DNA of 64,000 nucleotides from Paenibacillus sp. FSL H8-0548 (GTDB taxonomy: Bacteria > Bacillota > Bacilli > Paenibacillales > Paenibacillaceae), in assembly GCF_038630985.1 (NCBI RefSeq), contig NZ_CP152049.1:4545501-4609500 (forward strand). The letters run 5' to 3'. Positions 45,045 through 53,681 of the stretch are shown here, piece by piece. How positions within the stretch are numbered: position 1 is the first letter of the stretch; the number at the start of each line of letters is the position of its first letter. Under the pieces are notes generated by a model, which saw nothing but the letters and a program-made list of their open reading frames with translations, made no database searches and was not told the DNA's origin. A program made the position numbers and the translations under genes.

Positions 45045-47114
45045 CTAGCGTGTGAAAGCAGCAGGAACGCCGCCATCAATAGTCAGCATACAGCCAGTCG
45101 TTTTGTCCGATTTGGAGGATGCGAAGAATGCGATTCCTTCAGCAATGTCACGCGGATAAATGTTAACGAGCAGCGTCGTACGTTTGCGGTAATGCTCTTC
45201 GAGCTGATCCGGCTCAATACCGTAAGCTGCTGCACGCTCATTGCGCCAGCTGCCGTTCCAAATTGCCGATCCCTGCAAAATCGCATCCGGCAAAATCGTG
45301 TTTACACGAATACCGAATTCGCCGCCTTCACTTGCGATACAGCGAGCTAGATGTGCTTCAAGCGCTTTTACCGAGCTGTATGCAGAAGCATTTTTACCTG
45401 CATAAATCGAGTTTTTCGAGCCGATAAATACCATATTGCCGCCGATGCTTTGTTGCTTCATCAATTTGAACGCTTCGCGTGCTACCAAGAAATAGCCCGT
45501 ACCCAGCACGTTCATATTCAGGTTCCACTCTTTAAGCGACGTTTCATCGAACGGGCTTGAAGTCGCAAGACCTGCATTGTTGATGATAATATCTACACCA
45601 CCGTAGGCAAGTGCCGTAGCCGCATAAGCAGCAACCACCTGCTCCTCGCTCGTTACGTCCATTTTCACAGCTGTTGCACGGTTATCGCCGTATTGCTCAT
45701 TAATTTCTGCAGCAACCTTCTGTGCGCCTTCAAGATTAAGGTCAGCAAGCACAACATGTGCGCCTTCAGATACTAAACGGCGTGCTGTTTCGCTTCCGAT
45801 ACCGCCAGCGCCGCCAGTAATGAAGGCAACCTTGCGTGAGAACTCAGTTTCAGCTGGAGCAAGTGACAATTTGTAAAGCTCAAGCGGCCAATATTCCACG
45901 TTGTATGACTCATTCTCGCTAAGCGATACGAAATCGCCAAGTGCTGTTGCACCGCGCATAACCGCGATTGCACGGTGATAAAGCGCGCCGCTTACCTGTG
46001 CCATAGCCCAGCTCTTGCCTGTATTAATCATGCCGATACCTGGAATTAGAATAACACGAGGCGCTGCTTCAAACATGATGTCACCTTCGTTTTTGTTGCG
46101 ATCAAAATAGGCTTTATATTGCTCTTTATAAGCAGCGATACCTTCAGTTAGCTTCGCTTTCAAGCCATCGATATCCTCTGCATTAGGCGTCCAGTCAATA
46201 AATAATGGAACAACTTTCGTGTGTACCAAATGATCCGGGCAAGCTGCGCCAACCTGGGACAGCTGCGGGGAATCTTGTCCGCTGACGAATGCAAGCACAT
46301 CCGCTTCATCATCAAAGGTCAAAATCATTTTTTTCGCATCGCTTACTGCGCCGCGAATCGTTGGCATTACTTGTGCAGCAACGCTTCTGCGAGCGTCAGC
46401 ATCAAGCACTTCATATTTTACGCCGCCAAACAAAGACGCTTCGTCAAAACGGGATTCAATAAATGCTTCCGCTTCAGAAATGATTTTGATCGTTTGTGCG
46501 TAGCACTCTTCGCTTGTTTCACCCCAAGTAACAAGACCATGCTTCTCCATAAGCACGAGTTCTGCATTCGGATTAGCAAGAACGCCCTCTGCGATCATTT
46601 TGGATAGATTAAAACCAGGACGAACATAAGGAACCCATACGAAGCGGTCGCCGAAAATTTCCTTCGCAAGCGCTTTGCCGTTATCTGCACAGCAGAGGCT
46701 AATAATAGAATCCGGGTGTGTATGATCCACATGTTTAAATGGAAGGAAAGCATGCAGCAGCGTTTCAATAGACGCGCGCGGGTGCTTCGAATCGATCATA
46801 CAGTTGACGAGGTAAGCAACCATTTCCTCATCAGGCATTTCAGAGCGTTCGAACAAAGGACGAATATCATCCATGCGAAGACCTGTGAAGTTGCCCGCCT
46901 TCATCGATGCAAGGTCCGAGCCGCTGCCCTTCACATACATCACTTCAACGTCACGGCCGCGAAAATCCTTAACGGTTGTTTTGCTCGATGTGTTGCCGCC
47001 GCCAAAATTACAAACCCGACGATCTGTACCAATAATGTTGGAGCGGTAGACAAGCTCTGCTAGTCCGCCTTCAAGCTGTGATGCTTTTTCGTTTTCCCAT
47101 AAACTCTGTACCAT
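45045..47114 (-). CDS. rhaEW: Bifunctional rhamnulose-1-phosphate aldolase/lactaldehyde dehydrogenase
   Basis: This 689-residue enzyme joins an aldolase and a short-chain dehydrogenase. The N-terminal half (class II aldolase) has SIETLLHAFLPFKHVDHTHP with the zinc histidines, and splits rhamnulose-1-phosphate to dihydroxyacetone phosphate and L-lactaldehyde. The C-terminal half (about 445-689) has a Rossmann AFITGGAGGIGSETARRL and the YxxxK in AYSSVKALEAH, and would oxidise lactaldehyde to lactate, as in B. subtilis RhaEW. The ATG at 47114 has CGGAGG seven to eight bases upstream; an upstream 45-codon extension looks like promoter DNA. It is the first gene of the operon, and its lactate product feeds the lut genes nearby. 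Confidence 0.92.
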   Translation of the reverse strand: MVQSLWENEKASQLEGGLAELVYRSNIIGTDRRVCNFGGGNTSSKTTVKDFRGRDVEVMYVKGSGSDLASMKAGNFTGLRMDDIRPLFERSEMPDEEMVAYLVNCMIDSKHPRASIETLLHAFLPFKHVDHTHPDSIISLCCADNGKALAKEIFGDRFVWVPYVRPGFNLSKMIAEGVLANPNAELVLMEKHGLVTWGETSEECYAQTIKIISEAEAFIESRFDEASLFGGVKYEVLDADARRSVAAQVMPTIRGAVSDAKKMILTFDDEADVLAFVSGQDSPQLSQVGAACPDHLVHTKVVPLFIDWTPNAEDIDGLKAKLTEGIAAYKEQYKAYFDRNKNEGDIMFEAAPRVILIPGIGMINTGKSWAMAQVSGALYHRAIAVMRGATALGDFVSLSENESYNVEYWPLELYKLSLAPAETEFSRKVAFITGGAGGIGSETARRLVSEGAHVVLADLNLEGAQKVAAEINEQYGDNRATAVKMDVTSEEQVVAAYAATALAYGGVDIIINNAGLATSSPFDETSLKEWNLNMNVLGTGYFLVAREAFKLMKQQSIGGNMVFIGSKNSIYAGKNASAYSSVKALEAHLARCIASEGGEFGIRVNTILPDAILQGSAIWNGSWRNERAAAYGIEPDQLEEHYRKRTTLLVNIYPRDIAEGIAFFASSKSDKTTGCMLTIDGGVPAAFTR

Positions 47115-47134
47115 GGATATACCTCCGAATGATG

Positions 47135-47230
47135 TTTTGTATTTGTTTGAATTGATCATATCATATTTGTTTATGTTTGAATATAAGAATTTCAAAGAAA
47201 AACGGAAATAAACAAAAAACAAACAATTCA
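47135..47230 (-). promoter_or_regulatory. Possible DeoR operator region upstream of rhaEW
   Basis: Several close copies of a TTCAAACA(T)AAACAAA-like block occur in the AT-rich leader (around 47147-47182 and 47205-47230). DeoR-type repressors often bind such short tandem repeats. The exact operator cannot be fixed by eye. Confidence 0.3.
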
Positions 47231-47337
47231 AAATAAGAAAAATCCACAACCGGATACGATTGTGGATTTACATGGTGGAGTATAAATGTGAAACTTATAT
47301 TTTCCTATATTTGAACAAATCCTCCTTACGGGTGATG

Positions 47338-47632
47338 GGAAATCGCAGACGAGTCAGCTCACACTTCTAACGGAAACCAGAGACGCTAAATCGCCTTTAT
47401 TTTTCGTTTCAAGATTGTAACGGAAACACGCGCCTCTATTTGTATCCTACATGCCCGATTTCAGTTCATTTCTGCGTAATAGCGTCTCCCTGTTCCGTTA
47501 AAAGGTGACGCTATCCAAAAATGGAGCTTTAGCGTCTCTGGCTTCCGTTAGCTTTCGTTATCCGCTCTCCGGCTGCTCTCGCAGCATCGTTATCAACAGG
47601 TTCTGAGAATACATAGTCCCCTATATAATAAA
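47338..47632 (+). repeat. Dispersed intergenic repeat family 1, copy B
   Basis: About 295 bp with the same ends, order and length as 19340-19634. The outer arms (47367-47390 and 47528-47551) are complementary at 23 of 24 positions. The inner pair is TAACGGAA at 47418-47425 and TTCCGTTA at 47493-47500. It lies in a 635-bp gap between the rhaEW promoter and the reductase terminator, with no gene. Confidence 0.85.
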
Positions 47633-47633
47633 A

Positions 47634-47657
47634 AGTCCACCAAAAGGTGGACTTTAC
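47634..47657 (-). terminator. Terminator of the reductase gene
   Basis: AAAGTCCACC pairs with GGTGGACTTT around four bases. Read leftward it is followed by TTATTAT. Confidence 0.7.
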
Positions 47658-47749
47658 TAAAGAAGAATGCAAAATCATAGATAAGAGTGGAGAGTCTATC
47701 AACCAATATATGACGGCGGTACTTCGAATTGCAGCGCATGAGGCTCCAC

Positions 47750-48802
47750 TTATTTTGAATATAAATGCTTCAGTAGTTCCCTATTTTTCTGGGCAAATAA
47801 ATCGTTGTGGGATGACACTGATCCCCATGCCCAGGCTTCAGGCGTAATATACTGCTTGGCCCGGTTTACCGCATTTGCGGCATCCTGGAAGGCACCGGCA
47901 ATTAAGTGCAGCTTCCCTTCATGGTGCAAGATATCCCCGGTAGCATATAAACCTTCTACAGATGTTTCGCTCATTGGAGTTCCCTTGACTCCCCCATCAT
48001 CAGTCATCTCAATACGCATCGCGCTATTATCCAGCAAATCCCGATCCCGATCGTAACCGTGGCTGATAATAACTTCATCAACTTCCAATTCAGTCTCGGC
48101 ATCAGTATCTTGTCGATGCAGCACAACTGTAGAAATATGCTCATGATCTTCGGAAGCAACCAATCGCTGAATCGTCACGTTGAACAAGCATTCAATCGAG
48201 CTTTCACGCAGTAACGTCACCTGAGCCTCATGTCCGTTCAACATATCTTTCCTGTACGTCAGATACACTTTTTTCGCTATTGATTCCAACTCAATCGCCC
48301 AATCGATGGCCGAGTTGCCTCCGCCCGAGATGAGAACAACTTTGTCTTTAAAACGGGCCAGCGATTTTACCGTATAATGCAAGTTCGAAACTTCGAATCG
48401 CTCTGCCCCGTCAATTTGCAGCTTTGTCGGTTGAAAAATGCCGTAGCCGACGGCTAGAATAACGGTTTTCGAGTAATGATTCTGACCTGACGAAGTGTGC
48501 AGCACAAATTGTCCGTCTTCTTTTTTAGATATCGATGTCACCTTCTCGCCTAGTACAACTTCAGGCTCGAATGTTAATGCTTGCTCCGTCATCTGCTCAA
48601 TGAGCTGCTCACCAGAGACCGGACGCATGCCGCCTACATCCCAGATCATCTTTTCCGGATACAGATGTACTTTACCGCCGAGAAAAGGCTGAAATTCAAT
48701 CAACTTCGTTTTCATCTCGCGCAAGCCGCTATAGAATGCAGCATACAATCCTGCGGGGCCACCACCAACTATCGTTACATCATATAATTGATCTTCAATC
48801 AT
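47750..48802 (-). CDS. YumC-type ferredoxin/flavodoxin-NADP reductase
   Basis: A 350-residue flavoprotein of the thioredoxin-reductase-like FNR family (B. subtilis YumC). FAD-binding VTIVGGGPAGLYAAFYSG is at residues 9-26, the NADPH site is LISGGGNSAIDWAIEL, and the second FAD motif is GLYATGDILHH. It lacks the redox CxxC of thioredoxin reductases. It transfers electrons from NADPH to ferredoxin or flavodoxin, and some members reduce ferri-siderophores. It starts nine bases after the AraC-binding-protein gene, so it is likely co-transcribed and Fur-controlled. Confidence 0.9.
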   Translation of the reverse strand: MIEDQLYDVTIVGGGPAGLYAAFYSGLREMKTKLIEFQPFLGGKVHLYPEKMIWDVGGMRPVSGEQLIEQMTEQALTFEPEVVLGEKVTSISKKEDGQFVLHTSSGQNHYSKTVILAVGYGIFQPTKLQIDGAERFEVSNLHYTVKSLARFKDKVVLISGGGNSAIDWAIELESIAKKVYLTYRKDMLNGHEAQVTLLRESSIECLFNVTIQRLVASEDHEHISTVVLHRQDTDAETELEVDEVIISHGYDRDRDLLDNSAMRIEMTDDGGVKGTPMSETSVEGLYATGDILHHEGKLHLIAGAFQDAANAVNRAKQYITPEAWAWGSVSSHNDLFAQKNRELLKHLYSK

Positions 48803-48811
48803 GATCTCCCT

Positions 48812-49816
48812 CTACTTTCTGGCGGCTTCAATAATCCAATCAGCCAAGCTGTTTATTTGTTCTTCAACGGCAATCGGGTCGCGAAACCATGACTGATTTT
48901 CATTCCATAGGTACGCTTTTCCATTCTGAATCGCCGGCAGCTTGCCCCAAATCGGATCGGCCTGCAACTGCTCCAATGACGATTCCGTCGTCAGAATCAA
49001 GTAATCCCCAGTATATTTAGGCAGCAACTCCAGCGAAAGTTCATAATATGATTCAGTCAGCATATAATCAGGAACTGCCGAGGGCGGCTTCGTGCCCAGC
49101 ATTTCATACATAATTCGACCGCCGCGTCCGGACTTCGGCCCGAATATAAATGCCAGGCCATCATACTCTTGCATGACGGACACGGTCTCGCCCTTACCGA
49201 GTGCGGACTGTACCTTTTCGTGCAAATTGCCTATCTTGCTTTCAAAATCAGCAACCCACTGTTCAGCAACATCTTTTTTGTCCAGCACATCTCCAAAATA
49301 ACGCATTTCCTCCTGAATGGACGTAAAGCTGTTGTAAGGCATAGCCACCGTCGGTGCAATCAGCGAATACTTGTCCACTTTTTCTATTTCGTTAATTTGC
49401 GTAATGATTAAATCCGGTTCCATTTCAAGCAGTGCTTCCAGCGAATCGCCCACATCAGTCACACCGTCAAGCTTCCCTTTCACATAGGGACTATTCATCA
49501 AAAAAGTTTCAGCTGCAACAGGCTGGACGCCAAGCGCCAACACGGTTCCCAAATATGCCTGTGCCGCAACACGCTGCGGGTGCACAGGCACTTCCACATC
49601 GCCAACCGATGTCGTAATTGTTCGCTTTTCAACGTTGGCAGGAGCCTCCGCCTCTGATTGGTTCGAATTCGATGCGCTATTTGCTGTACGATTCTCTGTT
49701 TTACTGGTTGCTCCGCTATTTCCTCCTGCGCCTTCCGATGCTGTCCCGCACCCCGTCGCCGCCATAGTCAGACATAACAGCGCCGTCGCCAATAGATTTC
49801 TTTTCCTGCTTGCCAT
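48812..49816 (-). CDS. Iron-siderophore-binding lipoprotein, internal start
   Basis: A 334-residue protein from an internal ATG (49816) with GGGGG nine bases upstream, in frame with the AraC gene. The signal peptide MASRKRNLLATALLC ends at the lipobox Cys of AATGCGTASEG. A Ser/Asn-rich linker follows, then the FeuA/FhuD fold (ITTSVGDVEVPVHPQRVAAQ, LLEMEPDLIITQIN, ending FRDPIAVEEQINSLADWI). It would capture ferric siderophores at the outer face of the membrane. No permease genes are adjacent, so it must use a transporter encoded elsewhere. Confidence 0.75.
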   Translation of the reverse strand: MASRKRNLLATALLCLTMAATGCGTASEGAGGNSGATSKTENRTANSASNSNQSEAEAPANVEKRTITTSVGDVEVPVHPQRVAAQAYLGTVLALGVQPVAAETFLMNSPYVKGKLDGVTDVGDSLEALLEMEPDLIITQINEIEKVDKYSLIAPTVAMPYNSFTSIQEEMRYFGDVLDKKDVAEQWVADFESKIGNLHEKVQSALGKGETVSVMQEYDGLAFIFGPKSGRGGRIMYEMLGTKPPSAVPDYMLTESYYELSLELLPKYTGDYLILTTESSLEQLQADPIWGKLPAIQNGKAYLWNENQSWFRDPIAVEEQINSLADWIIEAARK

Positions 49817-50809
49817 ACCATTTCCCCCATCCATTTCTAATAGATAATGATTATCATTACTAATTACATCATACATTGCTGGATGAGCTGCAACATCAGA
49901 TAAATCTGACCAATTCGTTGTATCTTTCGAAACTGCATTACGATATTTTTTGCGGTATTGACCTGGCGTTATGCCTGTTTGTTTCTTAAACATACGGTTA
50001 AAATATATGTTGTCCTGATAACCAACATAAGCAGCTACTTCCTGCAGCGTCGCTGCGGTATCACGCAGCATTTTTCGCGCCAAGTCCATGCGCAGCCGGA
50101 TCACATAATCTAGCGGACTACATCCCATCTGCTCTTTGAATTTCCTCGAAACATACTGCGGGGTATAATTCATTTGCTGAGCCAACCGTTCCACGGAAAT
50201 CAATCCACGATAATTCCTTGCCATATAACGAATAGCCTGCTCTGCCAACGAAGGCATGCCCGCATGCTCCGTCCGCTCCCGCAACGCCGCATGCGCGAAA
50301 TGGATGAAATCCCCTTTGGCCTTCAACCGCCTCAATCCGTCTACCTTCCCAATGTTTATCTTTGTGTCGAGCTGCCCGTTGATCCCATCATCCGCTTTTT
50401 GCCAGCCGTCAAGCATGGTTTCGAGCATCTCCAGCAAAACGAGCGGTTCTGACGGCGACAACCCCCAACTTTCCATAAATGGATTGTCAGTTTGCATCAT
50501 CATATGAAACTCCCGCAACGCTGAAGCTGGCAACGAGGCATTGTATGAAACCATATAGACGTCAAGCGAGCCGACTGCTCGAACATTTACCCGTTTTCCC
50601 TTTCCGATATGAAGCAAATGAAACCGCTCGGACAACCACACATCGCCGTCCGCCCACAGTTCAGCATATCCATTAGCCGCAAATATAAATGTACTTGCCG
50701 GAGTTATATAGTCACGAATTTCGTCGCCGCGTCCAATTCCTATCACCCGAACATCCAGCACCCTAACGATAACTTGATTCCACAGTAGAATTTGCTCGCT
50801 TATGTTCAT
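48812..50809 (-). CDS. AraC regulator fused in frame to a siderophore-binding lipoprotein
   Basis: One unbroken frame of 665 codons encodes two proteins' worth of sequence. Residues about 1-195 are a cupin-like sensing domain (FIFAANGYAELWADGDVW), and about 197-290 an AraC helix-turn-helix pair (SVERLAQQMNYTPQYVSRKF, GYQDNIYFNRMFKKQTGITP). A 40-residue linker leads to a lipoprotein signal peptide at 332 and a periplasmic-binding fold. B. subtilis Btr joins AraC to a similar domain, but without a signal peptide. Here the linker DNA holds a Fur box and ribosome binding site, so the tail may be made separately. Confidence 0.8.
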   Translation of the reverse strand: MNISEQILLWNQVIVRVLDVRVIGIGRGDEIRDYITPASTFIFAANGYAELWADGDVWLSERFHLLHIGKGKRVNVRAVGSLDVYMVSYNASLPASALREFHMMMQTDNPFMESWGLSPSEPLVLLEMLETMLDGWQKADDGINGQLDTKINIGKVDGLRRLKAKGDFIHFAHAALRERTEHAGMPSLAEQAIRYMARNYRGLISVERLAQQMNYTPQYVSRKFKEQMGCSPLDYVIRLRMDLARKMLRDTAATLQEVAAYVGYQDNIYFNRMFKKQTGITPGQYRKKYRNAVSKDTTNWSDLSDVAAHPAMYDVISNDNHYLLEMDGGNGMASRKRNLLATALLCLTMAATGCGTASEGAGGNSGATSKTENRTANSASNSNQSEAEAPANVEKRTITTSVGDVEVPVHPQRVAAQAYLGTVLALGVQPVAAETFLMNSPYVKGKLDGVTDVGDSLEALLEMEPDLIITQINEIEKVDKYSLIAPTVAMPYNSFTSIQEEMRYFGDVLDKKDVAEQWVADFESKIGNLHEKVQSALGKGETVSVMQEYDGLAFIFGPKSGRGGRIMYEMLGTKPPSAVPDYMLTESYYELSLELLPKYTGDYLILTTESSLEQLQADPIWGKLPAIQNGKAYLWNENQSWFRDPIAVEEQINSLADWIIEAARK
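49842..49860 (-). promoter_or_regulatory. Fur box inside the AraC-lipoprotein reading frame
   Basis: Read leftward, TGATAATCATTATCT matches the Bacillus 7-1-7 Fur box TGATAATNATTATCA in all but the last base. It lies about 28 bp before the internal lipoprotein start. It codes for SNDNHYL in the long frame. Confidence 0.85.
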
Positions 50810-50892
50810 AATAATGCCACGTAACGGACGTTATCCTTCCTGTCCATCAGATCGCTCCTCCGAAATAAGTATTTCAAAATTAATATTCATGT

Positions 50893-50917
50893 AATGATTA
50901 TGATTTTCATTATCATT
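50893..50917 (-). promoter_or_regulatory. Fur box upstream of the AraC gene
   Basis: Overlapping near-matches, TGATAATGAAAATCA and TGAAAATCATAATCA, each two bases from the 7-1-7 consensus, lie about 90 bp before the AraC start at 50809. The whole operon is probably iron-repressed. Confidence 0.7.
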
Positions 50918-51043
50918 AAGACTTCAACAATAACGAATACTAACAGATGATGTCAAGCTGGAGAGGAATGAACTTCGTATGCGCGTGAGAGACTGAGCAG
51001 CGGGCAAATCTAGAGACACTTTCGTGCTGAGAGCGATGTACTA

Positions 51044-51240
51044 GCGAGGCTACACTGCACTTTTTACAACGAAATGGGCGATAACTCGACTTAAACTTAC
51101 CGTACACTGTACTTTTTACAACGGATTAGCTGTTTTAATCGTAAAGTCGTTCGTTTAACCACTATCCTATTGCATTATTGCATTGTAGAGATGCCAATCT
51201 GCTTTCATGTGAGGTTTCTGTTGCAAAAAGTACACTGTAG
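51044..51240 (-). repeat. Dispersed intergenic repeat family 2, copy D
   Basis: About 197 bp, inverted relative to 36245-36440. It contains TTTTTGCAACAGAAACCT and repeated ACTTTTTACAACG blocks at 51058 and 51110. It lies in a 595-bp gap upstream of the AraC gene, next to a G-rich stretch (51241-51263), with no coding frame. Confidence 0.7.
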
Positions 51241-51404
51241 GCGGGGCGGGGCGAGGCGGAGGTAGCATCGTTTTAGGCTGAAAATGTAGTTGGTAGCATC
51301 GTCTTGGATGGGAAAGCAGCAACGTTCTACGCCATAGGTGATGAATACACGAAGAAGGGACTTTGCAAGCCCCCTTTCATCGCTTTAGCCCACCCTCTCC
51401 CCAA

Positions 51405-52310
51405 TTACAAACAGCGAAGCGTGACTTCTATATCTTGATTGTGATTACCGAAGCCTTTGCCGAAGAGGGTCACGCCACCGCAGTTTTTCGCTGTCGCGCT
51501 GCATGAAATTCGGAATAATATTTCTTTATCATAGGCAAGCATGAGCTGCTCTATCGTCACATCCGACACTTGAACTCCATCTATAAAAGAGCCCTGCTTA
51601 TTAATTCGAAGTGTTTTCATTAACCCGTGCTGAATATTTTTATACCACCATTCAGGGGTATGCGTGCCTCGCGTGTTGCCAAAATCGCCTGGATAGGTCC
51701 AGATGCCAATACCCACACCATTTATGGAAAAAGCGATATCGGAAGGCAGATGATTAACCGCACAAGGAGTTTCCGAGCATATCTCCATTGAAATCTCCAA
51801 TGAGTCCGGCGTTTCATTGTTCACCATATAATTAGGTATGCGATATTCAACAAAACCAGAGCCAAACCATATGACTCTCGCATGGACATGCTCCGGATCG
51901 GCGAAATAACGCGGGTCATCGCACATGCCAATCATTTTTGAATCCGAGGCAAGACCGCATGTCGGCTTAATCTGATATGCAGAATAATGGCCGACGGGAA
52001 CGGACACCGCGTAGCGCTTCGTCTCAGCCTTTTCCGGTATGCTTTTGAATAGAAGCATCGCCTGAGTTAGCTGCAAATGACAAATCTTTTGCATGCCTCG
52101 TTTGCCTGGCACATTCTCACAGCGGATGATGCCCGCTTCCTCTAACATATGAATATGTCTCGTTACAATAGGAGACTTTATATCAAGCGCCTCAGATAAG
52201 CTCTTTATATTCAACGGTTGAACACCGAGCAATTCAATCATTTTAACTCTCGTTTGCGATGAGAAGCATTCAAAAAACTTCATATTTTTGCTGTTTACTT
52301 CTACTTCCAT
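51405..52310 (-). CDS. ArsR-type winged-helix regulator with large C-terminal domain
   Basis: A 301-residue protein. Residues 9-70 are a winged helix (FECFSSQTRVKMIELLGVQP, SLSEALDIKSPIVTRHIHML). The C-terminal 200 residues form a separate domain (GHYSAYQIKPTCGLASDSKM, VIWFGSGFVEYRIPNYMVN, HTPEWWYKNIQHG) seen in Firmicute regulators near carbohydrate genes; its ligand is unknown. It lacks the metal-binding Cys of classical ArsR. It diverges from the alcohol dehydrogenase gene, and AGGTTATCC repeats flank that promoter. Confidence 0.82.
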   Translation of the reverse strand: MEVEVNSKNMKFFECFSSQTRVKMIELLGVQPLNIKSLSEALDIKSPIVTRHIHMLEEAGIIRCENVPGKRGMQKICHLQLTQAMLLFKSIPEKAETKRYAVSVPVGHYSAYQIKPTCGLASDSKMIGMCDDPRYFADPEHVHARVIWFGSGFVEYRIPNYMVNNETPDSLEISMEICSETPCAVNHLPSDIAFSINGVGIGIWTYPGDFGNTRGTHTPEWWYKNIQHGLMKTLRINKQGSFIDGVQVSDVTIEQLMLAYDKEILFRISCSATAKNCGGVTLFGKGFGNHNQDIEVTLRCL

Positions 52311-52350
52311 AGCTGCTGCCCCCTTGCTACTAGCTCATTGCCACTCATTA

Positions 52351-52480
52351 TATAACTAATAGGTTATCCTTTCAATCTTATTTTTCGATTTCCTTGACTT
52401 TTCACACTCTTTTCACTAAAATAAACGGCACATACATATCTAAACAACTCTTTTAGTTACTTAAAAGGTTATCCAATCAA
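52351..52480 (+). promoter_or_regulatory. Operator pair and promoter of the alcohol dehydrogenase operon
   Basis: TTGACT (52394-52399) and TAAAAT (52417-52422) have an ideal 17-bp spacer. AGGTTATCCTTTCAA (52361-52375) and AGGTTATCCAATCAA (52466-52480) lie on either side. Each copy also forms an imperfect palindrome such as ATAACTAATAGGTTAT. The divergent ArsR-type protein is the obvious binder, perhaps looping the promoter. Confidence 0.6.
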
Positions 52481-52497
52481 CCGTAGGAGGTTTAAGA

Positions 52498-53664
52498 ATG
52501 AACTCTTTTCAATTTGTAAACCCAACTCATATTATCTTTGGTGAAGGTACGGTCAGCCAAGTAGGCGAATTATCCGCAAAGTATGGCAAAACCGTCCTAC
52601 TCGTATACGGCTCTGGCAGTGTGAAAAAAACAGGCTTGTACGATAAAACGCTTAGCCAGCTACATGAAGCAGGTCTTACGGTGCATGAGCTTCCTAACAT
52701 TGAACCCAACCCGCGCCTGACTACGGTAAACAAAGGCATTGACATTTGCCGCTCAGAAGGTGTTGATTTCATACTAGCTGTCGGGGGAGGCAGCGTTATT
52801 GATGCATCCAAAGCCATTGCAGCTGGCGTTCCCTATGAGGGCGACGTTTGGGATTTCTTTACTGGAAAAGCAGTCATCCAGCAGGCGCTTCCGCTCGGAA
52901 CGATCCTTACGCTTGCAGCAACAGGATCAGAGATGAACGGATCTTCGGTTGTCACGAATTGGGAGGAAAACTTGAAGCGCGGCGCAGGCAGTGCACATAT
53001 GTATCCTAAATTTTCGATTCTCGATCCTACGCTTACTTACACGGTGCCTCGCAATCATACCGTTAATGGTTCAGTCGACATCATGTCGCATGTATTCGAG
53101 CAATATTTCAGCTTAACGGAAAACACACCGCTGCAGGAAAGATTTTGTGAGTCAATTTTGCAAACGGTTATTGAAAATGTAGAAATCGCTTTGGAGAACC
53201 CTCAGGATGCTGCGGCTCGCGCCAATCTGATGTGGAGCGGCACGATCGCATTGAACGGCGGACTTATTAGCGTCGGGATGGCGAACGACTGGGCGTCTCA
53301 TGGTATTGAGCATGAAGTGAGTGCCATTTACGACATTCCGCACGGTGCAGGCCTTGCTGTTATATTCCCGAACTGGATGAAATACGTCCACGAGGAGCGG
53401 ATCGATCGTTTCGTGCAATATGCAACACGCGTATGGGGCGTAAATCCAGAGGGCAAATCAGATAAAGAAGTAGCGCTTGAAGGAATTCAAGCCACTCGTG
53501 ACTTCTTCACACGAATCGGCGCCGAGTCGCGTCTGGCTGACTTCGAGATTGGCAGCGACAAGCTTGATCGGATGGCAGAGGAAGCTGTTCGCTATGGCGC
53601 GATTGGCTCTTTCAAACGTTTAGAGAAACAGGATGTTAAAGCGATTTTGGAATTATCACTTTAG
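52498..53664 (+). CDS. Iron-containing alcohol dehydrogenase (butanol-dehydrogenase type)
   Basis: A 388-residue group III alcohol dehydrogenase that reduces aldehydes with NAD(P)H. Motifs are GEGTVSQVGELSAKYGKTVL, the cofactor loop AVGGGSVIDASKAIAAG, and metal ligands in VNGSVDIMSHVFEQYF and YDIPHGAGLAVIFP. It resembles the YugJ/BdhA group. AGGAGG lies eight bases before the ATG. It is followed 17 bp later by an aldo-keto reductase, and regulated by the divergent ArsR-type gene. Confidence 0.93.
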   Translation: MNSFQFVNPTHIIFGEGTVSQVGELSAKYGKTVLLVYGSGSVKKTGLYDKTLSQLHEAGLTVHELPNIEPNPRLTTVNKGIDICRSEGVDFILAVGGGSVIDASKAIAAGVPYEGDVWDFFTGKAVIQQALPLGTILTLAATGSEMNGSSVVTNWEENLKRGAGSAHMYPKFSILDPTLTYTVPRNHTVNGSVDIMSHVFEQYFSLTENTPLQERFCESILQTVIENVEIALENPQDAAARANLMWSGTIALNGGLISVGMANDWASHGIEHEVSAIYDIPHGAGLAVIFPNWMKYVHEERIDRFVQYATRVWGVNPEGKSDKEVALEGIQATRDFFTRIGAESRLADFEIGSDKLDRMAEEAVRYGAIGSFKRLEKQDVKAILELSL

Positions 53665-53681
53665 TAGGAGGTTATTCACTA

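Noticed and set aside
47647..47847. A 66-residue plus-strand frame
   Set aside because: It begins in a terminator and runs antisense into the reductase gene, with no family resemblance.
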